DNA of 64,000 bases from Brevibacterium zhoupengii (GTDB lineage: Bacteria > Actinomycetota > Actinomycetes > Actinomycetales > Brevibacteriaceae). Under the pieces are notes generated by a model. That model made no database searches and was not told the origin of the DNA. It saw only the letters and a list, made by a program, of their open reading frames with translations. The position numbers and the translations under genes are program-made. Location: assembly GCF_021117425.1 (NCBI RefSeq), contig NZ_CP088298.1, positions 186,001 to 250,000 on the forward strand. Direction: 5' to 3'. This document shows positions 46,283 to 55,320 of the stretch, piece by piece. The first letter of the stretch is position 1. Each line of letters opens with the position of its first letter.

Positions 46283-47193
46283 CCACGCCCATCGTCACGA
46301 ACTCCGACAAGAACGCGCAAGGGCTCGACCCTGAATTCCAGACCTCGAACAACCGCGCCTGGTGGCTGCTGCGCTCAATCCTGTCCAACCCGATGGGACT
46401 CATCGGCTCCGTTATGGTCGCCATCGTCGTACTCATCGGACTTTTCGCACCTCTCATCGCCCCCTATGGGTTCGCACAGACGAACTTTCAGGCACCCTTC
46501 CAGGTTCCGGGCACGATCGGCTACGTCTTCGGCACCGACGACCTGGGACGTGACATCCTCTCCAGGCTCGCCTTCGGAGTTCGCGCCTCCCTGCAGGTCG
46601 GACTCCTTGCCGTTGCATTGGCCGTCATCGTCGGTACGCCCCTGGGCCTGCTGGCGGGATATTTCAGAGGTCTCGACGCGATCATCTCTAGGCTGACTGA
46701 TGTCACCCTGGCGTTCCCGTTCCTCATCATCGCCGTCGGACTCGCCGCCATTTCCGGGCCCAGCCTGGCCAATGCGGCGATCGCCCTCGGCATCTCTCAG
46801 GTTCCTACTATGATCCGCGTCGTCAGAGGCGAGACGATGCGGCTGAAATCGGCCGACTTCGTCAAGGCAGCAATCGCCACCGACGCCTCGAAGACACGTA
46901 TTCTGGGCATGCACATCCTGCCCAATATCGCCTCGGCGATCATCGTGCAGGCCACTGTCATCATCCCCACCGCCGTGATCGGAGAATCAATCCTCTCCTT
47001 CCTCGGCCTGGGCATCCAGCCACCCTCACCCAGCTTGGGAATCATGCTCTCCGACGCGCAGCAGTACATCTTCCGCGCACCGTCGACCGCACTGTTCCCC
47101 GGTCTTGCGATCTTGGTCATCTGCTTGGCCTTCAACCTCTTCGGGGACGCCCTGCGCGACGCCCTCGACCCCAACTCGAAGAAGGGACACTGA
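46279..47193 (+). CDS. ABC peptide transporter permease (DppC/GsiD-like)
   Basis: Second permease, 304 residues: N-terminal OppC_N region (NPMGLIGSVMVAIVVLIGLF), GTDDLGRDILSRLAFGVRAS, SRLTDVTLAFPFLIIAVGLA and the coupling loop around KSADFVKAAIATDASKTRIL. PTAVIGESILSFLGLG and DALRDALDPNSKK are typical of this subunit. Start overlaps the first permease stop (ATGA). Confidence 0.88.
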   Translation: MTTPIVTNSDKNAQGLDPEFQTSNNRAWWLLRSILSNPMGLIGSVMVAIVVLIGLFAPLIAPYGFAQTNFQAPFQVPGTIGYVFGTDDLGRDILSRLAFGVRASLQVGLLAVALAVIVGTPLGLLAGYFRGLDAIISRLTDVTLAFPFLIIAVGLAAISGPSLANAAIALGISQVPTMIRVVRGETMRLKSADFVKAAIATDASKTRILGMHILPNIASAIIVQATVIIPTAVIGESILSFLGLGIQPPSPSLGIMLSDAQQYIFRAPSTALFPGLAILVICLAFNLFGDALRDALDPNSKKGH

Positions 47194-47194
47194 T

Positions 47195-49000
47195 ATGTCG
47201 TTCACCCCACCCGCCACCTTCACCACCCGGCCCACCCTGGAGGGACATTTCGGGATGGCCGCCTCCACACATTGGCTGGCGACAGCGGCATCGCAGGCTG
47301 TCCTGGAACGCGGCGGCAACGCCTTCGACGCAGCCGTGGCAGGAGCCTTCCTCCTCCACGTCGTCGAACCTCATCTCAACGGCCCAGGCGGTGACATGAC
47401 AGGGGTCTTTGCCACCGCCGAAGACCCCGCGAATCCGCAGATCATGATGGGCCAAGGCCCAGCACCAGCTGCTGCCACCATCGACCACTACCGCGGTGAA
47501 GGGCTCGACATGGTCCCCGGAGCCGGAGCGCTCGCCGCAGCAGTCCCCGGAGCCGTCGACTCCTGGCTCAACCTGCTCGAACACCACGGCACCTGGGAAC
47601 TCGCCGACGTCCTCGACTTCGCCATCGACTATGCCGAGAACGGCCACCCAGTCCTCGGCCGGGTCGTAGGCACCATCGAACGCGTCCAAGAGCTGTTCAC
47701 CGACCACTGGCCCACGTCCGCAGCTCAGTGGATGCCGGAGGGAACAATCCCGAAAACCGGTGACCTCGTCTACAACCGTCCCTATGCCGAGGTCCTGAGG
47801 AGACTCATCAATGCAGGCGAGGGCGTGGAAGGTCGTGCCGCCAGAGTTGCCGCGGCACGTCGGGAATGGAAGTCCGGCTTCGTCGCCGAGGCGATCGCAC
47901 AGTTCATCTCGGCCCCGCACCGGCACTCGACCGGCGGTGACCACACGGGTGTGATGACGGCCGCCGACTTCGCCGGATTCGACGCCCACTTCGAAGATCC
48001 GGTGACGATCGACTTCCGTGGCTATTCGATTGCGAAGATCCGGGCCTGGGGCCAGGGTCCTGTGCTGCTGCAGACTCTGAAGATCCTCGACGGATTCGAC
48101 GACGAGCGACTCGACCCCTCGACAGAGATCGGTGCGCACACGATCCTCGAAGCACTCAAACTGGCGATGGCCGACCGAGACACCTACTACGGTGACGCAG
48201 ACGTCGACCTCGATTGGCTGCTCAGCGAAGACTACGCGGCCAGCCGCCGCGAACTCATCACCGAGAAGGCTTCACTCGAATTCCGACCTGGCGCCGATCG
48301 GACAGGTGCTGTCCCGACCTTCACCCCGCCACTCGTGCTCGAGGGCGCGGACAAGGAGGCCATGGCCAAGGCCGGCATCGGCGAACCCACCGTGCAGAAG
48401 AACGGTGTCAACAACGGCGACACCTGCCACATCGACGTCGTCGACCGCTGGGGAAACATCATCTCAGCCACACCCTCGGGCGGGTGGCTGCAGTCCTCGC
48501 CGGTCGTCCCGGAACTTGGATTCTGCTTGGGCACCCGCCTGCAGATGATGTGGCTCGACGAGACGGCACCCTCGGCTCTGACCCCGGGCAAGCGCCCCCG
48601 CACCACGCTGACTCCGACTCTGATCTCGAAGGACGGGCAACCGGTCATCGCACTCGGTTCACCAGGCGGTGACCAGCAGGAACAGTGGCAGCTGCTGCTC
48701 ATCCTGCGGATGCTCATCGGCGGATACGCACCGCAGCAGGCGATCGACGCGCCCGCACTGCACACGACCGCTCTGGCCGGGTCGTTCTGGCCACGCACCT
48801 GGGTGCCAGGTGGAGCAGTCGTCGAGGACCGCCTCGGCGAGGACGTCATCAACGGACTTATCAGCCGCGGTCACGTGGTGACCAAAGCCGGCGATTGGGA
48901 ACTGGGCAGGCTCTCCTGCGTCACCCGCGACCCTGCCACCGGCCGAGTCACCGCCGGGGCGAACCCGCGCGGTGCCCAGGGATATGCGGCGGGACGATGA
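47195..49000 (+). CDS. Gamma-glutamyltransferase family protein without signal peptide
   Basis: Ntn-hydrolase of 601 residues. The N-terminal part has AASQAVLERGGNAFDAAVAG and EPHLNGPGGDMTGVF (substrate pocket), PGAVDSWLNLLEHHG, and the autoprocessing site NNGDTCHIDVVDRWGNIISA, where the Thr becomes the nucleophile of the small subunit. GSPGGDQQEQWQLLLILRML is in the small subunit. Unlike secreted GGTs it begins MSFTPPATF with no signal peptide, so it is probably cytoplasmic and hydrolyses gamma-glutamyl peptides imported by the surrounding ABC system. ATG 47195 has GAAGGGA upstream. Confidence 0.87.
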   Translation: MSFTPPATFTTRPTLEGHFGMAASTHWLATAASQAVLERGGNAFDAAVAGAFLLHVVEPHLNGPGGDMTGVFATAEDPANPQIMMGQGPAPAAATIDHYRGEGLDMVPGAGALAAAVPGAVDSWLNLLEHHGTWELADVLDFAIDYAENGHPVLGRVVGTIERVQELFTDHWPTSAAQWMPEGTIPKTGDLVYNRPYAEVLRRLINAGEGVEGRAARVAAARREWKSGFVAEAIAQFISAPHRHSTGGDHTGVMTAADFAGFDAHFEDPVTIDFRGYSIAKIRAWGQGPVLLQTLKILDGFDDERLDPSTEIGAHTILEALKLAMADRDTYYGDADVDLDWLLSEDYAASRRELITEKASLEFRPGADRTGAVPTFTPPLVLEGADKEAMAKAGIGEPTVQKNGVNNGDTCHIDVVDRWGNIISATPSGGWLQSSPVVPELGFCLGTRLQMMWLDETAPSALTPGKRPRTTLTPTLISKDGQPVIALGSPGGDQQEQWQLLLILRMLIGGYAPQQAIDAPALHTTALAGSFWPRTWVPGGAVVEDRLGEDVINGLISRGHVVTKAGDWELGRLSCVTRDPATGRVTAGANPRGAQGYAAGR

Positions 49001-50679
49001 TGAGCACCGAGACCAGCAGCAGCGTGGAACTCGCAGAATTCGTCCTCGAGGTCTCCGGCCTCGAAGTCTCCTATGAGGCCCCTGTACTCCACGATGTCGG
49101 GTTCACTCTGGCGCCGGGGGAGCGATTGGCCCTCGTCGGGCAGTCGGGATCAGGTAAGTCCACGACGATCAGCGCGATCCTCGGGCTCCTACCGGGAGCA
49201 GGGCACGTCAGCTCCGGATCCGTGAAGTACCGCGGTGAGGAGCTCGTCCGGGCAGACGGGCAGCGCCTCCAGACTCTGCGCGGTCGTTCGATCGCGTTGG
49301 TGCCGCAGGACCCCATGGCCAGCCTCAATCCGAGCATGCGCGTGGGCGACCAGATCGCCGACGCTCTGCGCACGTATGGAATGTCGAATTCCGCCGAGGT
49401 GACTCGCAACGTCGTACGACTGATGACCGAAGCGGGAATCCCGGAAGCGGAGAACCGGAGACGGTCCTATCCGCACGAATTCTCCGGCGGTATGCGACAG
49501 CGGATTCTCATCGCGATCGCCTTGTCCGGGGAGCCCGACCTCATCATCGCCGACGAACCGACTTCCGCTCTCGACGTGACGGTGCAGAAGCAGATCCTCG
49601 ATCATCTGCAGAAACTCGTCACCGAGCGGGGGACCTCGCTGCTCTTCGTCACCCACGACTTGGGTGTCGCAGGCGAGCGGACCGACACCATTCTCGTGAT
49701 GAATGACGGTCGAGTGGTGGAACGGGGAACACCGCAGCAGGTGCTGGGTAACCCGCAGGACGATTACACGAAAGCCCTGGTCAAAGCCGCCCCCAGCATT
49801 GTTGTCGATCGAGAGTCGAGCCCTGTCCACGGGACTGTGGGATCAACTCCGGACGCACGAATCGGCGAAGGCAGTCCCGAGGGTGGGGCCACCTCGGCGA
49901 ATGTGCTCGAGATCAACGATCTGCACAAAATCTACAAGCTGCGCGGCCGCGGCAGAGAGGTGCACGCGCTCAACGGGGTGAGCTTCACGGCCAAGCGCGG
50001 GCAGACGACCGCAGTGATCGGCGAATCCGGATCCGGAAAGTCGACGATCGCGAAGATCGTGCTCGGCCTCGAGAAGGCCACCAGCGGGGAGGTCCTTGCC
50101 GGAGGCCGCAACGTCGATGCCACCTCGCGGGCCGAACGGAGTACTCTGCGCCGGTTCAGTCAGCCGGTGTTCCAAGATCCGTTCTCCTCCCTTAACCCGA
50201 TGTGGGGTATCGAGCGGATCATCCGTGAGCCTCTCGACGTGTTCAAGATCGGCACCCAGGCCGAGCGGAGACGGAAGGTCGCCGAGGTGCTCGATCAGGT
50301 GGCTCTGCCAGCGTCGATGCTCGAGCGTCGACCTGCTGACCTCTCCGGTGGCCAGCGACAGAGGATCGCGATCGCCCGGGCACTGATCAGCGAGCCGGAG
50401 CTGCTCATCTGTGATGAGGCGGTGTCGGCTCTCGACGTCCTCGTGCAGGAGCAGATCCTCGAACTTCTGCGTGAGCTGCAGTCAGGACTCGGTGTGAGCT
50501 GCCTGTTCATCACGCACGATCTTGCAGTTGTCGCGAACTTGGCAGACGATGTTGTAGTGATGAAGAACGGAGAGGTCGTCGAGGCAGGCGCGACGAGAGA
50601 GGTCATTGATCGTCCCGCCGCGGAGTACACGCAGAAGCTGTTGGCCGCCGTGCCCGGTTCCGGTCTGCTCAATGCCTGA
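48997..50679 (+). CDS. Fused ABC transporter ATPase (DppD-DppF type)
   Basis: Protein of 560 residues containing both ATPases of the importer. First domain: Walker A GQSGSGKST, signature FSGGMRQR, Walker B LIIADEPTSALDVT. Second domain: Walker A GESGSGKST, signature LSGGQRQR, Walker B LLICDEAVSALDVL (Ala replaces the usual Pro-Thr neighbour, Glu retained). A short linker (about 270-300) joins them. Such fusions are common in actinobacteria. ATG 48997 or 49000 overlaps the GGT stop; the frame upstream is a shadow of the GGT gene. Confidence 0.9.
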   Translation: MMSTETSSSVELAEFVLEVSGLEVSYEAPVLHDVGFTLAPGERLALVGQSGSGKSTTISAILGLLPGAGHVSSGSVKYRGEELVRADGQRLQTLRGRSIALVPQDPMASLNPSMRVGDQIADALRTYGMSNSAEVTRNVVRLMTEAGIPEAENRRRSYPHEFSGGMRQRILIAIALSGEPDLIIADEPTSALDVTVQKQILDHLQKLVTERGTSLLFVTHDLGVAGERTDTILVMNDGRVVERGTPQQVLGNPQDDYTKALVKAAPSIVVDRESSPVHGTVGSTPDARIGEGSPEGGATSANVLEINDLHKIYKLRGRGREVHALNGVSFTAKRGQTTAVIGESGSGKSTIAKIVLGLEKATSGEVLAGGRNVDATSRAERSTLRRFSQPVFQDPFSSLNPMWGIERIIREPLDVFKIGTQAERRRKVAEVLDQVALPASMLERRPADLSGGQRQRIAIARALISEPELLICDEAVSALDVLVQEQILELLRELQSGLGVSCLFITHDLAVVANLADDVVVMKNGEVVEAGATREVIDRPAAEYTQKLLAAVPGSGLLNA

Positions 50680-51403
50680 ACCTGGTTCTTCACAGCGGCC
50701 GAGTTCGACCCTGAAGTCGAGCGCGGCTTCGACCTCGAACAGCATCGCCGTCGGGGCGCATATCCGCCACGACATCATCAAGGGCGTGCACCCACCCGGT
50801 GGCAAGCTCCGCGAAGCGGCGCTGGCGAAGCAGTATGACGTCTCACGGATCCCGATTAGAGAGGCGCTTCGTTCCCTCGAGTCAGAAGGGCTCGTCGAGT
50901 CACGGCCCTACAGTGGCAGCATGGTCGCCCCGTCACCGGTCGAGGACGCCGAGGATCTGTTCGAAATCCGCATCGTCTTAGAATCCGCGACTGCCAAACG
51001 GGCGGCGAAGCGCGCCGCGCTACAGAGCAACGGTGAGGCCCCGGATGAGCGGTGGCGGGCGATCCGCAAGGAGATCAACGAGATCCTCGACGCCGGTGAC
51101 ATCGTCATCGGGGAGGAGCGCTACGAAGACCTCGCGGTGCTCAACATGCGCTTCCACTTCGCCATCGCCGAACTCAGCGGCAGCCTCTCCTTCGTCAGCC
51201 TGCTGCGCCAGATCTCGGGCAAGATCGAATGGCTCTACTCACTCAATGTCACCCGTCGCGGACCGCAGGCCTGGCCCGAGCATCGCGACATCATCGCCGC
51301 CATCGACGCGGGCCAGGAAACGAAGGCCGCCGAGGTGATGGGACAGCACGTGCGCCGCAGTCGCGACTCGTACTTCGCCATGATGGCCGAGTCGCCCTCC
51401 TAG
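50672..51403 (+). CDS. GntR family (FCD type) regulator of the peptide operon
   Basis: Regulator of 243 residues. Winged helix at about 30-90 (IRHDIIKGVHPPGGKLREAA, LAKQYDVSRIPIREALRSLE, SEGLVESRPYSGSMV) and a C-terminal FCD-like helical domain (EIRIVLESATAKRAAKRAAL; MRFHFAIAE; EHRDIIAAIDAGQ). ATG 50672 overlaps the ATPase gene by 8 bases, so it is cotranscribed with the importer. The GTATAC-type boxes at 43637-43677 are its probable binding sites. Confidence 0.87.
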   Translation: MPEPGSSQRPSSTLKSSAASTSNSIAVGAHIRHDIIKGVHPPGGKLREAALAKQYDVSRIPIREALRSLESEGLVESRPYSGSMVAPSPVEDAEDLFEIRIVLESATAKRAAKRAALQSNGEAPDERWRAIRKEINEILDAGDIVIGEERYEDLAVLNMRFHFAIAELSGSLSFVSLLRQISGKIEWLYSLNVTRRGPQAWPEHRDIIAAIDAGQETKAAEVMGQHVRRSRDSYFAMMAESPS

Positions 51404-51450
51404 TCGGGTCGGCCGCCGTCGTAGCAGAGCGGTCTTAGGTGTAAGGGGGC

Positions 51451-51924
51451 TCAGACCTCGACGATCATCTCGATCTCGACCGGAACATCCAGCGGCAGGA
51501 CCGCCACACCCACAGCGCTGCGGGCATGGACTCCGACGTCGCCGAAGACCTCGCCGAGGAGCTCGCTGGCACCATTGATCACCTGCGGCTGAGCAGTGAA
51601 GTCCGGTGTGCTGGCGACGAAGCCCGTGACCTTGACGATGCGTTTGATCGCAGACAGATCACCGGTGATCGCGCGGATGGCGGCCAGTGCGTTGAGGGTG
51701 CACTGGCGGGCCGCGGCCTGGGCGTCTTCGAGACTGACCTCGGCACCGACCTTGCCCGTGTGGATCGGCTGCCCGTTCTGCACGGGAAGCTGGCCCGAGG
51801 TGTAGATGAATTGACCTGTACGCACGGCGGGAACATAGGCGGCCACGGGCGCGGCAACATCGGGGATCGCCAGTCCGCGCTGGTCGAGGCGTGCTTCGGG
51901 TGTGATTGTCGATTCGCTGCTCAT
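51451..51924 (-). CDS. RidA family (enamine/imine deaminase) protein
   Basis: RidA/YjgF/UK114 protein of 157 residues, forming trimers: PVAAYVPAVRTGQFIYTSGQ, LPVQNGQPIHTGKVGAEVSL, AARQCTLNALAAIRAITGDL, and the C-terminal RSAVGVAVLPLDVPVEIEMI with the Arg that usually binds the substrate carboxylate. It hydrolyses reactive enamines such as 2-aminoacrylate, which would be formed by the PLP enzyme directly upstream. Start overlaps that gene's stop. Confidence 0.9.
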   Translation of the reverse strand: MSSESTITPEARLDQRGLAIPDVAAPVAAYVPAVRTGQFIYTSGQLPVQNGQPIHTGKVGAEVSLEDAQAAARQCTLNALAAIRAITGDLSAIKRIVKVTGFVASTPDFTAQPQVINGASELLGEVFGDVGVHARSAVGVAVLPLDVPVEIEMIVEV

Positions 51925-53045
51925 CTGAGGACTCCTGTCGTCATGAATTCGTCGAGGCGTTCACGGTAGCCGGTGGTGTCGATCGCGGCTTCGGACAGCC
52001 ATTGGGCTGAGTAGTACTTGTCGAGATAGCGCTCGCCGGGGTCGCAGATCAGCGACACCAGGCTTCCCGTCTGTCCGGCCGCTTTCATCTGCGACACGAT
52101 GCGGAATGCGGCCCACAGGCCGGTGCCCGTCGACGCCCCGGCACGGCGCCCCATCAGTGTCTCGAGCAGCTGGATGGATGCGATGGCGGCAGCGTCGGGA
52201 ACGTGCATCATCCGGTCGATGCTCGACGCGATGAAGCTCGCCTCGACCCGCTGTCGTCCGATGCCCTCGATCCGAGACCCCTGATCAGTCGTCGCTGCTG
52301 GATCATGGTCGCGCCAGCCGGCGAAGAAGGCCGAATTGTCCGGATCGGCCACGCAGATGCCGGTGGCCCGACCGGTGTAGCGAACATACCTGGCCAGGGT
52401 CGCCGAGGTGCCGCCCGTGCCGGCGGTGGCGATGATCCAGGAGGGTTCGGGATGAGTCTCACTCGACATCTGATCGAAGATCGACTCGGCGATATTGTTG
52501 TTGCCGCGCCAGTCCGTGGCTCGTTCGGCATAGGTGAACTGGTCCATGTAATGACCGCCGGACTCCGCAGCCAGATCAGCAGCGACCTCGTAGACCTCAT
52601 TGGCGTTGTCGACGAAATGGCAGGTGCCGCCGTAGAACTCGATGAGGGAGATCTTCTGAGCACTCGTCGATCGAGCCATGACAGCGATGAACGGGACGCC
52701 GATGAGTTGAGCGAAATACGCCTCAGAGACCGCAGTCGATCCGCTCGAGGCCTCCACGACCGGGCGACCAGGGCGAATCCAGCCGTTGCACAGTGCGTGG
52801 AGGAAGAGCGAGCGAGCCAAGCGGTGTTTGAGTGACCCGGTGGGATGGCTCGACTCGTCTTTGAGATAGAGGTCGATTCCCCAGTCGGAAGGCAGCGGCA
52901 CATGCAGCAGGTGCGTGTCCGAGGATCTGTTGGCATCTGACTTCACCGCTCTGATGGCGCCGGCCAGCCACCGGCGAGCTTGCGGATCGTAGCGGTCGAT
53001 GTCGTCGTCGACAGCGGCGAACGCGTGATCGTGGGTGTCGGTCAT
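51921..53045 (-). CDS. Cysteine synthase-like PLP-dependent lyase
   Basis: Fold-type II PLP enzyme of 374 residues. The Schiff-base Lys is K73 in HPTGSLKHRLARSLFLHAL; the substrate loop is EASSGSTAVSEAYFAQLIGV; the phosphate-binding glycines are in IATAGTGGTSATLARYVRYT. Length and the N-terminal extension match the group annotated as PLP-dependent cysteine synthase family, which often removes ammonia or sulfide from amino acids rather than making cysteine. With RidA and a YheO-type regulator it is probably a catabolic ammonia-lyase or desulfhydrase (inference). ATG 53045 overlaps the regulator stop. Confidence 0.85.
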   Translation of the reverse strand: MTDTHDHAFAAVDDDIDRYDPQARRWLAGAIRAVKSDANRSSDTHLLHVPLPSDWGIDLYLKDESSHPTGSLKHRLARSLFLHALCNGWIRPGRPVVEASSGSTAVSEAYFAQLIGVPFIAVMARSTSAQKISLIEFYGGTCHFVDNANEVYEVAADLAAESGGHYMDQFTYAERATDWRGNNNIAESIFDQMSSETHPEPSWIIATAGTGGTSATLARYVRYTGRATGICVADPDNSAFFAGWRDHDPAATTDQGSRIEGIGRQRVEASFIASSIDRMMHVPDAAAIASIQLLETLMGRRAGASTGTGLWAAFRIVSQMKAAGQTGSLVSLICDPGERYLDKYYSAQWLSEAAIDTTGYRERLDEFMTTGVLR

Positions 53046-53740
53046 GACTGTCCTTCCGGAGCTTTGCCTTGGAGCTCGTTGATGTAGTTGTAGATCGTGT
53101 AGCGGGTGACGTCCAACGCCGAGGCGACTCCGGCCACGGCTTCTTTGACTTGGAAGACTCCACGGCGGTCGAGTTCAGCGACGACCTCGAGCTTGTGGGA
53201 CTTCTTCATCAGTTCGACGGGGACATCGGCACTCTCGATCACCTCGGCGACGATCTGAGACGTCAGTTCGCTGACCGTGTGGGGGAAGACCTCACCGGTA
53301 TCGGGTTCATCGCTGGTCTCGGCGACCGCAGGTGGAGTCGAGAGCAGCGAGCCGAGCAGCTCGTGGGCGACTCTGACGTTGGTGACGTCGATGTTGAGAC
53401 ACAGGGCAGCCATCGGAGTGCCCGATTCCGGCTCCCGAATGATGATCGTGCTCGACCGCCCGGTGCGACCGCCGGGCAGCGACGTCGGATAGCCGATGAC
53501 ATCGCCCTGCGCCCCGCTGAGCACGTGCTGCAGGAGCAGGTTGGTCGGCGGAGCGCCCACCTCACGGCCGGTGACTCCGCCCGCGATGGCGAAGACCGAG
53601 TTATCGAGGTTAGTGAGGTCGTGGACGACGACCTCGCAGCCCTCGCCCAGGGCCCGAGCAAGAGGCTCGCTGATCCCCGCCAGCAGGTCGAGGGTCTCCC
53701 GAACCTTCTGGTCAAAGCGATCCGAATTGAGCGCTGTCAC
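53042..53740 (-). CDS. YheO/DauR-like transcriptional regulator (PAS plus HTH)
   Basis: Regulator of 232 residues. The YheO-like PAS domain (about 10-125) has GEGCEVVVHDLTNLDNSVFA, LSGAQGDVIGYPTSLPGGRT and MAALCLNIDVTNVR. The HTH_22 domain at the end reads LDRRGVFQVKEAVAGVASAL, DVTRYTIYNYINEL. Relatives sense D-arginine (DauR) or cysteine (CyuR). GTG 53740 has GAGGAG 7 bases upstream. It probably binds the paired TTCAAC-N5-GTGGAA sites just upstream and controls the lyase/RidA genes and the divergent permease. Confidence 0.87.
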   Translation of the reverse strand: MTALNSDRFDQKVRETLDLLAGISEPLARALGEGCEVVVHDLTNLDNSVFAIAGGVTGREVGAPPTNLLLQHVLSGAQGDVIGYPTSLPGGRTGRSSTIIIREPESGTPMAALCLNIDVTNVRVAHELLGSLLSTPPAVAETSDEPDTGEVFPHTVSELTSQIVAEVIESADVPVELMKKSHKLEVVAELDRRGVFQVKEAVAGVASALDVTRYTIYNYINELQGKAPEGQS

Positions 53741-53769
53741 TGGTGTTCTCCTCTGCGCGGTGAGCAAAT

Positions 53770-53853
53770 TTCAACTTCTAGTGGAAGTCTTGCACATCAC
53801 TTCATTATGTGCGAATGTGGATTCGCTCACTTAGATTTCCACACACAGTTGAA
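53770..53853. promoter_or_regulatory. Pair of inverted operators, TTCAAC-N5-GTGGAA
   Basis: TTCAAC-TTCTA-GTGGAA (53770-53786) and, inverted, TTCCAC-ACACA-GTTGAA (53837-53853). Each is a near-palindrome; they lie symmetrically, one near each divergent start codon, which suits control of both transcripts by the YheO-like regulator. Confidence 0.6.
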
Positions 53854-53876
53854 ATCTTCAAATTATTAGGAGAACT

Positions 53877-55261
53877 ATGTCAGCGCTTGGCAATGACGCC
53901 ACGGCCTCAGGCAATCTCAAGAGGACCATTGGGATTCCCGGAGCCCTCGGAATCACGTTCAACCAGATCGTCGGCGGCGGAGTCATCGCCCTCACGGGCA
54001 CGGCCATCGCCGTCACCGGAGGCGGGACGCCGCTGGCCTATATCCTCGCCACGGCAGTGGTCATGCTGGTCACCGCGCCCATCGCGGCCTTGGGTGCCGC
54101 GATGCCGACGACAGGCGGGGCCTTCACCTATGCCTCCAGGCTGATCCATCCGGTCGCGGGGTTCGCAAATATGTGGCTGTGGACTCTGGGTAACCTGTCC
54201 ATCAGCATCTACGGTCTGGCGGCAGGGCAGTACCTGCATTCGCTCGTTCCGGCCATTGACCCGGTGGTCATCGCACTGGCGATGCTCGCGATCTTCTTCG
54301 TGGTCAATCTGCTGGGAGCCTCTGCCTCGTCCTTCGTCGGAATCATCATCGGGGTGCTGATGATGTCCGCCTTCGCGCTGTTCGTCGTCGTGGGCATGTT
54401 CCATGTCGAGTGGACGGTCTTCGCCGAGCCGATGCCTCATGGTGCGCTCGAACTGTTCAAGGCCGCGGCACTGCTCTCGTTCGCGACCCGCGGCGGGCAG
54501 GTGATCGCCGAGATGGGCGATGAGCTGAAGAATCCCGGTCGGGCGATTCCGATCGCGGCCCTCGGCGGGACACTGCTCTCGGGCCTGCTCTACGTGGTGC
54601 TGGCGATCCCGGCCACCGGAGTACTGCCCATCGACCAGGTTGCCGGGCAGCCGATGACTCTCGTCGCCGAGCACATCCTCAATCCGGCAGGGCTTGGCTT
54701 CTTCATCTTCGGGGGAGCCGTCCTCGCCCTCGTCGGGTCGCTGAACTCGAACATGCTGTGGGGTACGAAGGCGATCCTCGCGGCGGTCGAGGCCGGATGG
54801 TTTCCCGGCTGGCTCGGTTCCGTCAACCGTCGCTTCGGCACCCCGCATTGGCTGCTGACTCTGTGTTCCTCATCGGAGTGGCCCCGATCCTGCTGTCACT
54901 GGACATGGCGAACATCGCCAATGCCGCCTCGGCGCTGCAGCAGATCAACGCGGTGATCATCCTCATCGCCTCCATCCGACTGCGGAAGCTGTTTCCGCAG
55001 CTGCACGCGGCATCGACCTTCACCATCAACCTCGGCGTGCACAAGATCCTGCTCGTCGTCGGCATCGCTGTCTCATGCCTGCAGTTCGTCCTGCTGACCT
55101 CGGATCTCACCGGCACGGTGATCCTCTCTGCCCTGATCTGGGTCGGCGCGGGAGCCGGCTGGTGTGCCTGGCGCTACCCGCGACTATCGCGTGGACCTGA
55201 ATTGTCGTCCGCACCCTACAGGCCCCTCGCCGAGGTGGGTGATGGTTCGCCCGAGCGCTGA
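53877..55261 (+). pseudogene. APC family amino-acid permease with frameshift
   Basis: Twelve-helix APC permease split over two frames. Frame 1 from ATG 53877 (GGAG upstream) encodes IGIPGALGITFNQIVGGGVI and most of the carrier to RRFGTPHWLLTL at about 54861. There the frame shifts: continuing in the next frame gives VFLIGVAPILLSLDMANIAN, which completes the protein to 55261. A single missing base near 54860-54866 explains it. It may be a true mutation, a sequencing error or programmed; without the shift frame 1 ends at 54956 with non-membrane sequence. It lies next to a lyase/RidA unit and would import its amino acid. Confidence 0.8.
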
Positions 55262-55320
55262 GCGACCGTGTATCCCGAACGAACGCACTAACTCGAATTC
55301 CGATGGAAGGACAACACAAT

